Assembly (NCBI GenBank): GCA_021842465.1
Contig: JAKBZN010000015.1
Coordinates: 1-64,000 of the forward strand
Direction: 5' to 3'
DNA length: 64,000 bases
Source: Pseudomonadota bacterium
GTDB taxonomy: Bacteria; Pseudomonadota; Gammaproteobacteria; Burkholderiales; Burkholderiaceae_F
Below are positions 62,585 to 64,000 of the stretch, in pieces; the first letter of the stretch is position 1, and each line of letters starts with the position of its first letter. The notes under the pieces were generated by a model. That model made no database searches. It worked only from the letters and a program-made list of their open reading frames with translations, and was not told where the DNA came from. The translations under genes and the position numbers were made by a program.

Positions 62585-63460
62585 GTGACCTACGCCCTGC
62601 TCGCCGTGGCGACCATTCTCTGGGGCGCGAACTTCAATCTTTCGAAGCACGTCCTGGCCGACGAGCATGCCTTGGTCGCCGCCGCCGCGCGATTCGACAT
62701 TGCCGCGGCGGTGATGCTCGCGCTGTGCGCCATTCGACGAACGCCCGTGCCGCTTCTGCGCCACGGCCGCGCCTACGCCATCCTGGGCGCAGTCGGCGTA
62801 GCCGGATTCAATGCCTTGTTTTTCTACGGCATGAAGTGGACCTCGCCCGTCAACGGCGCGCTGATCATGGCGACGAGTCCGCTGTTGACCGCAACCCTCG
62901 CCTACTTCGTGTCGGGAGACCGGCTGGGCATCCGGCAGCTCCTCGCGCTGCCGATCGCCCTGGGCGGCGTGGTCTTCGTAGTGTTGGGCGGCGGTGCGCG
63001 GGTGCACATCGCGTTCGGCGACGTCCTGATGCTTGCCGGTAGCCTTTGCTGGGCGATCTACAACGTGCTGACCGGCAAGATGATGCCGCGCGGCGTGGAT
63101 GGGTTCGCCAACACCGCCGCCATCATGCTCGCGGGCGGACTGGCATTGACCGTGGCCGCTGCGCTGGCGCACACGCGGGTCGCGGTGCCGCACGCGGGGG
63201 CGTTCGCTTCCCTCATGGCGATGAGCCTGGGCGGCACCGTCCTGTCCTACCTCTTCTGGAATGCCGGGATCGCGCGCCTGGGCGCCGCGCGCACGGCCTT
63301 GTTCATGAACGTCGTGCCGGTGAGCGCAATGGCGTTTTCCGTCCTCGAAGGACGCGCGCCGACGCTGACGCAGATCGCTGGCGGCGCCGCGGTGATCGGC
63401 GCCGTCACCCTCGCCGCCTGGCCTTCGGGCGCGGGACTGGTACGTCGAACGACCGCGTAA
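62585..63460 (+). CDS. EamA/DMT-family permease
   Basis: The 291-residue protein has ten hydrophobic segments in two EamA repeats. The first opens YALLAVATILWGANFNLSKH; the second opens FGDVLMLAGSLCWAIYNVLT and contains GTVLSYLFWNAGIARLGAAR, typical of the RhaT/EamA drug-metabolite group. Export of an amino acid or metabolite is the general family role; the substrate cannot be told. The start is a GTG 36 bases after the propeller gene. Confidence 0.9.
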   Translation: MTYALLAVATILWGANFNLSKHVLADEHALVAAAARFDIAAAVMLALCAIRRTPVPLLRHGRAYAILGAVGVAGFNALFFYGMKWTSPVNGALIMATSPLLTATLAYFVSGDRLGIRQLLALPIALGGVVFVVLGGGARVHIAFGDVLMLAGSLCWAIYNVLTGKMMPRGVDGFANTAAIMLAGGLALTVAAALAHTRVAVPHAGAFASLMAMSLGGTVLSYLFWNAGIARLGAARTALFMNVVPVSAMAFSVLEGRAPTLTQIAGGAAVIGAVTLAAWPSGAGLVRRTTA

Positions 63461-63545
63461 CAGCGGCCGGCTGGTGCGTCCCGGCAGGGGTGGCGCACGA
63501 TGATCCACGGGGCGCGTCACCACTTGCGACTATCATCGAACGCAA

Positions 63546-64000
63546 ATGCCCCCACCCAGCCGATCAGATCGCCGCACGTCCCCGATCGCCTCGGCCGCAC
63601 CGAGCGCCCCGGGGCCGCAGCCGGATGACGACATTGCGCCGGTCGGACTCGTCCACCTGTCCCTGATCGCGGTTGCGATCGGGATCGTCACCGGATTCGG
63701 CGCGGTGTTCTTCCGCGATTTGATCGGGCTCGTCCATAACGCGGGATTTCTCGGCGAGTTCGGCTATCACTTCGATGCCCGCATATTCACTCCGCCGAGC
63801 CCCTGGGGCGCACTCGTCATCCTGCTCCCGGTGCTCGGGGGGCTCGTGCTTACCTTCCTCGTCAATCGCTATGCGCCCGAAGCGCGCGGCCACGGCGTAC
63901 CCGAGGTCATGGACGCGATCTATTACAGGGGGGGCGTGATCCGACCGATCGTGGCGGTGGTGAAGTCGCTGGCATCCGCCATTGCGATCGGCACCGGAGC
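63546..64000 (+). CDS. ClC-family chloride channel/antiporter, N-terminal part
   Basis: The frame opens at ATG 63546 and runs through the window edge (151 codons). After a 30-residue Ser/Pro-rich cytoplasmic start it has HLSLIAVAIGIVTGFGAVFF, a second helix WGALVILLPVLGGLVLTFLV, and the ClC signature ARGHGVPEVMDAIYY followed by RPIVAVVKSLASAIAIGTG. In ClC proteins the GxGxP-type loop forms part of the anion path. The rest, including the gating Glu and any CBS domains, is outside the window. Confidence 0.85.
   Translation, partial: MPPPSRSDRRTSPIASAAPSAPGPQPDDDIAPVGLVHLSLIAVAIGIVTGFGAVFFRDLIGLVHNAGFLGEFGYHFDARIFTPPSPWGALVILLPVLGGLVLTFLVNRYAPEARGHGVPEVMDAIYYRGGVIRPIVAVVKSLASAIAIGTG

Noticed and set aside
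1-64000. CRISPR array, tRNA, rRNA, prophage or restriction/defence island
   Set aside because: I found no regularly spaced repeats, cloverleaf-like segments, phage genes or defence nucleases. The gene content is core metabolism and envelope functions.

Overview
The window is a GC-rich chromosomal segment of a probable betaproteobacterium, most likely Burkholderiales. The evidence is gene content and order: rhodanese-grxC-secB-gpsA divergent from gpmA-envC-ctpA, folB-ttcA with a pteridine-reductase-type SDR, a complex I NDUFA9-like gene next to lplT and cca, and a DksA with a long Ala/Lys/Pro-rich N-terminus and a Cys-poor zinc-finger region. I infer this without a database search. Almost all of the window is housekeeping or envelope metabolism. 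I see no CRISPR array, rRNA, tRNA or prophage. The only mobile DNA is the end of an IS66-family element at the left edge (1-265).

Layout. 1-265: IS66 end with a partial tnpA. 266-6022: VIT-family transporter, ttcA, folB, folM-like SDR and metE, all on the minus strand. 6131-9700: metR (divergent from metE), a MidA-type methyltransferase, beta-carbonic anhydrase and a lipoprotein. 9710-19716, minus: small membrane protein, CACGC outer-membrane protein, truncated haemoglobin, cca, lplT, NDUFA9-like gene, soluble lytic transglycosylase, metF, ahcY. 19747-22690: an SAH riboswitch before ahcY, an HD-GYP gene, and metK behind a SAM-II-like element. 22797-32308, plus: two LpxL-type acyltransferases, a secreted protein, and a six-gene ArsR/OMF/HlyD/ABC efflux operon. 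32557-37538: BON protein, TauE permease, a leucine leader with leuA, a methyltransferase and rmuC. 37592-43365: short GlpD-like flavoprotein, Bcr-type MFS, trmL, copper ATPase and copper chaperone. 43435-55000: Sco, gpsA, secB, grxC, rhodanese, gpmA, envC, ctpA, dksA, an M50 protease, rlmI, a DUF484 gene and dapF. 55149-64000: a GAF-PAS-GGDEF-EAL protein, a SulP transporter, a lipoprotein, YfdX and DUF2501 proteins, a YncE-like propeller, an EamA permease and the start of a ClC channel.

How the genes work together. The strongest theme is the methyl cycle: metE and metR, metF, ahcY and metK lie within about 19 kb. The ahcY-metF transcript carries a convincing SAH riboswitch and the metK transcript a SAM-II-like pseudoknot with an enlarged joining region, so both the product and the precursor of methylation appear to be read by RNA. 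A second regulatory theme is leucine: leuA has a Leu-rich leader peptide with mutually exclusive hairpins, while LeuA itself lacks the C-terminal leucine-sensing domain. Other oddities are a 17-bp perfect hairpin containing the lplT start codon, a transglycosylase gene with no ATG/GTG/TTG start (CTG inside a CTGA overlap), an HD-GYP protein whose HD histidine is leucine, and palindromic repeats, one of which encodes the tail of an acyltransferase.
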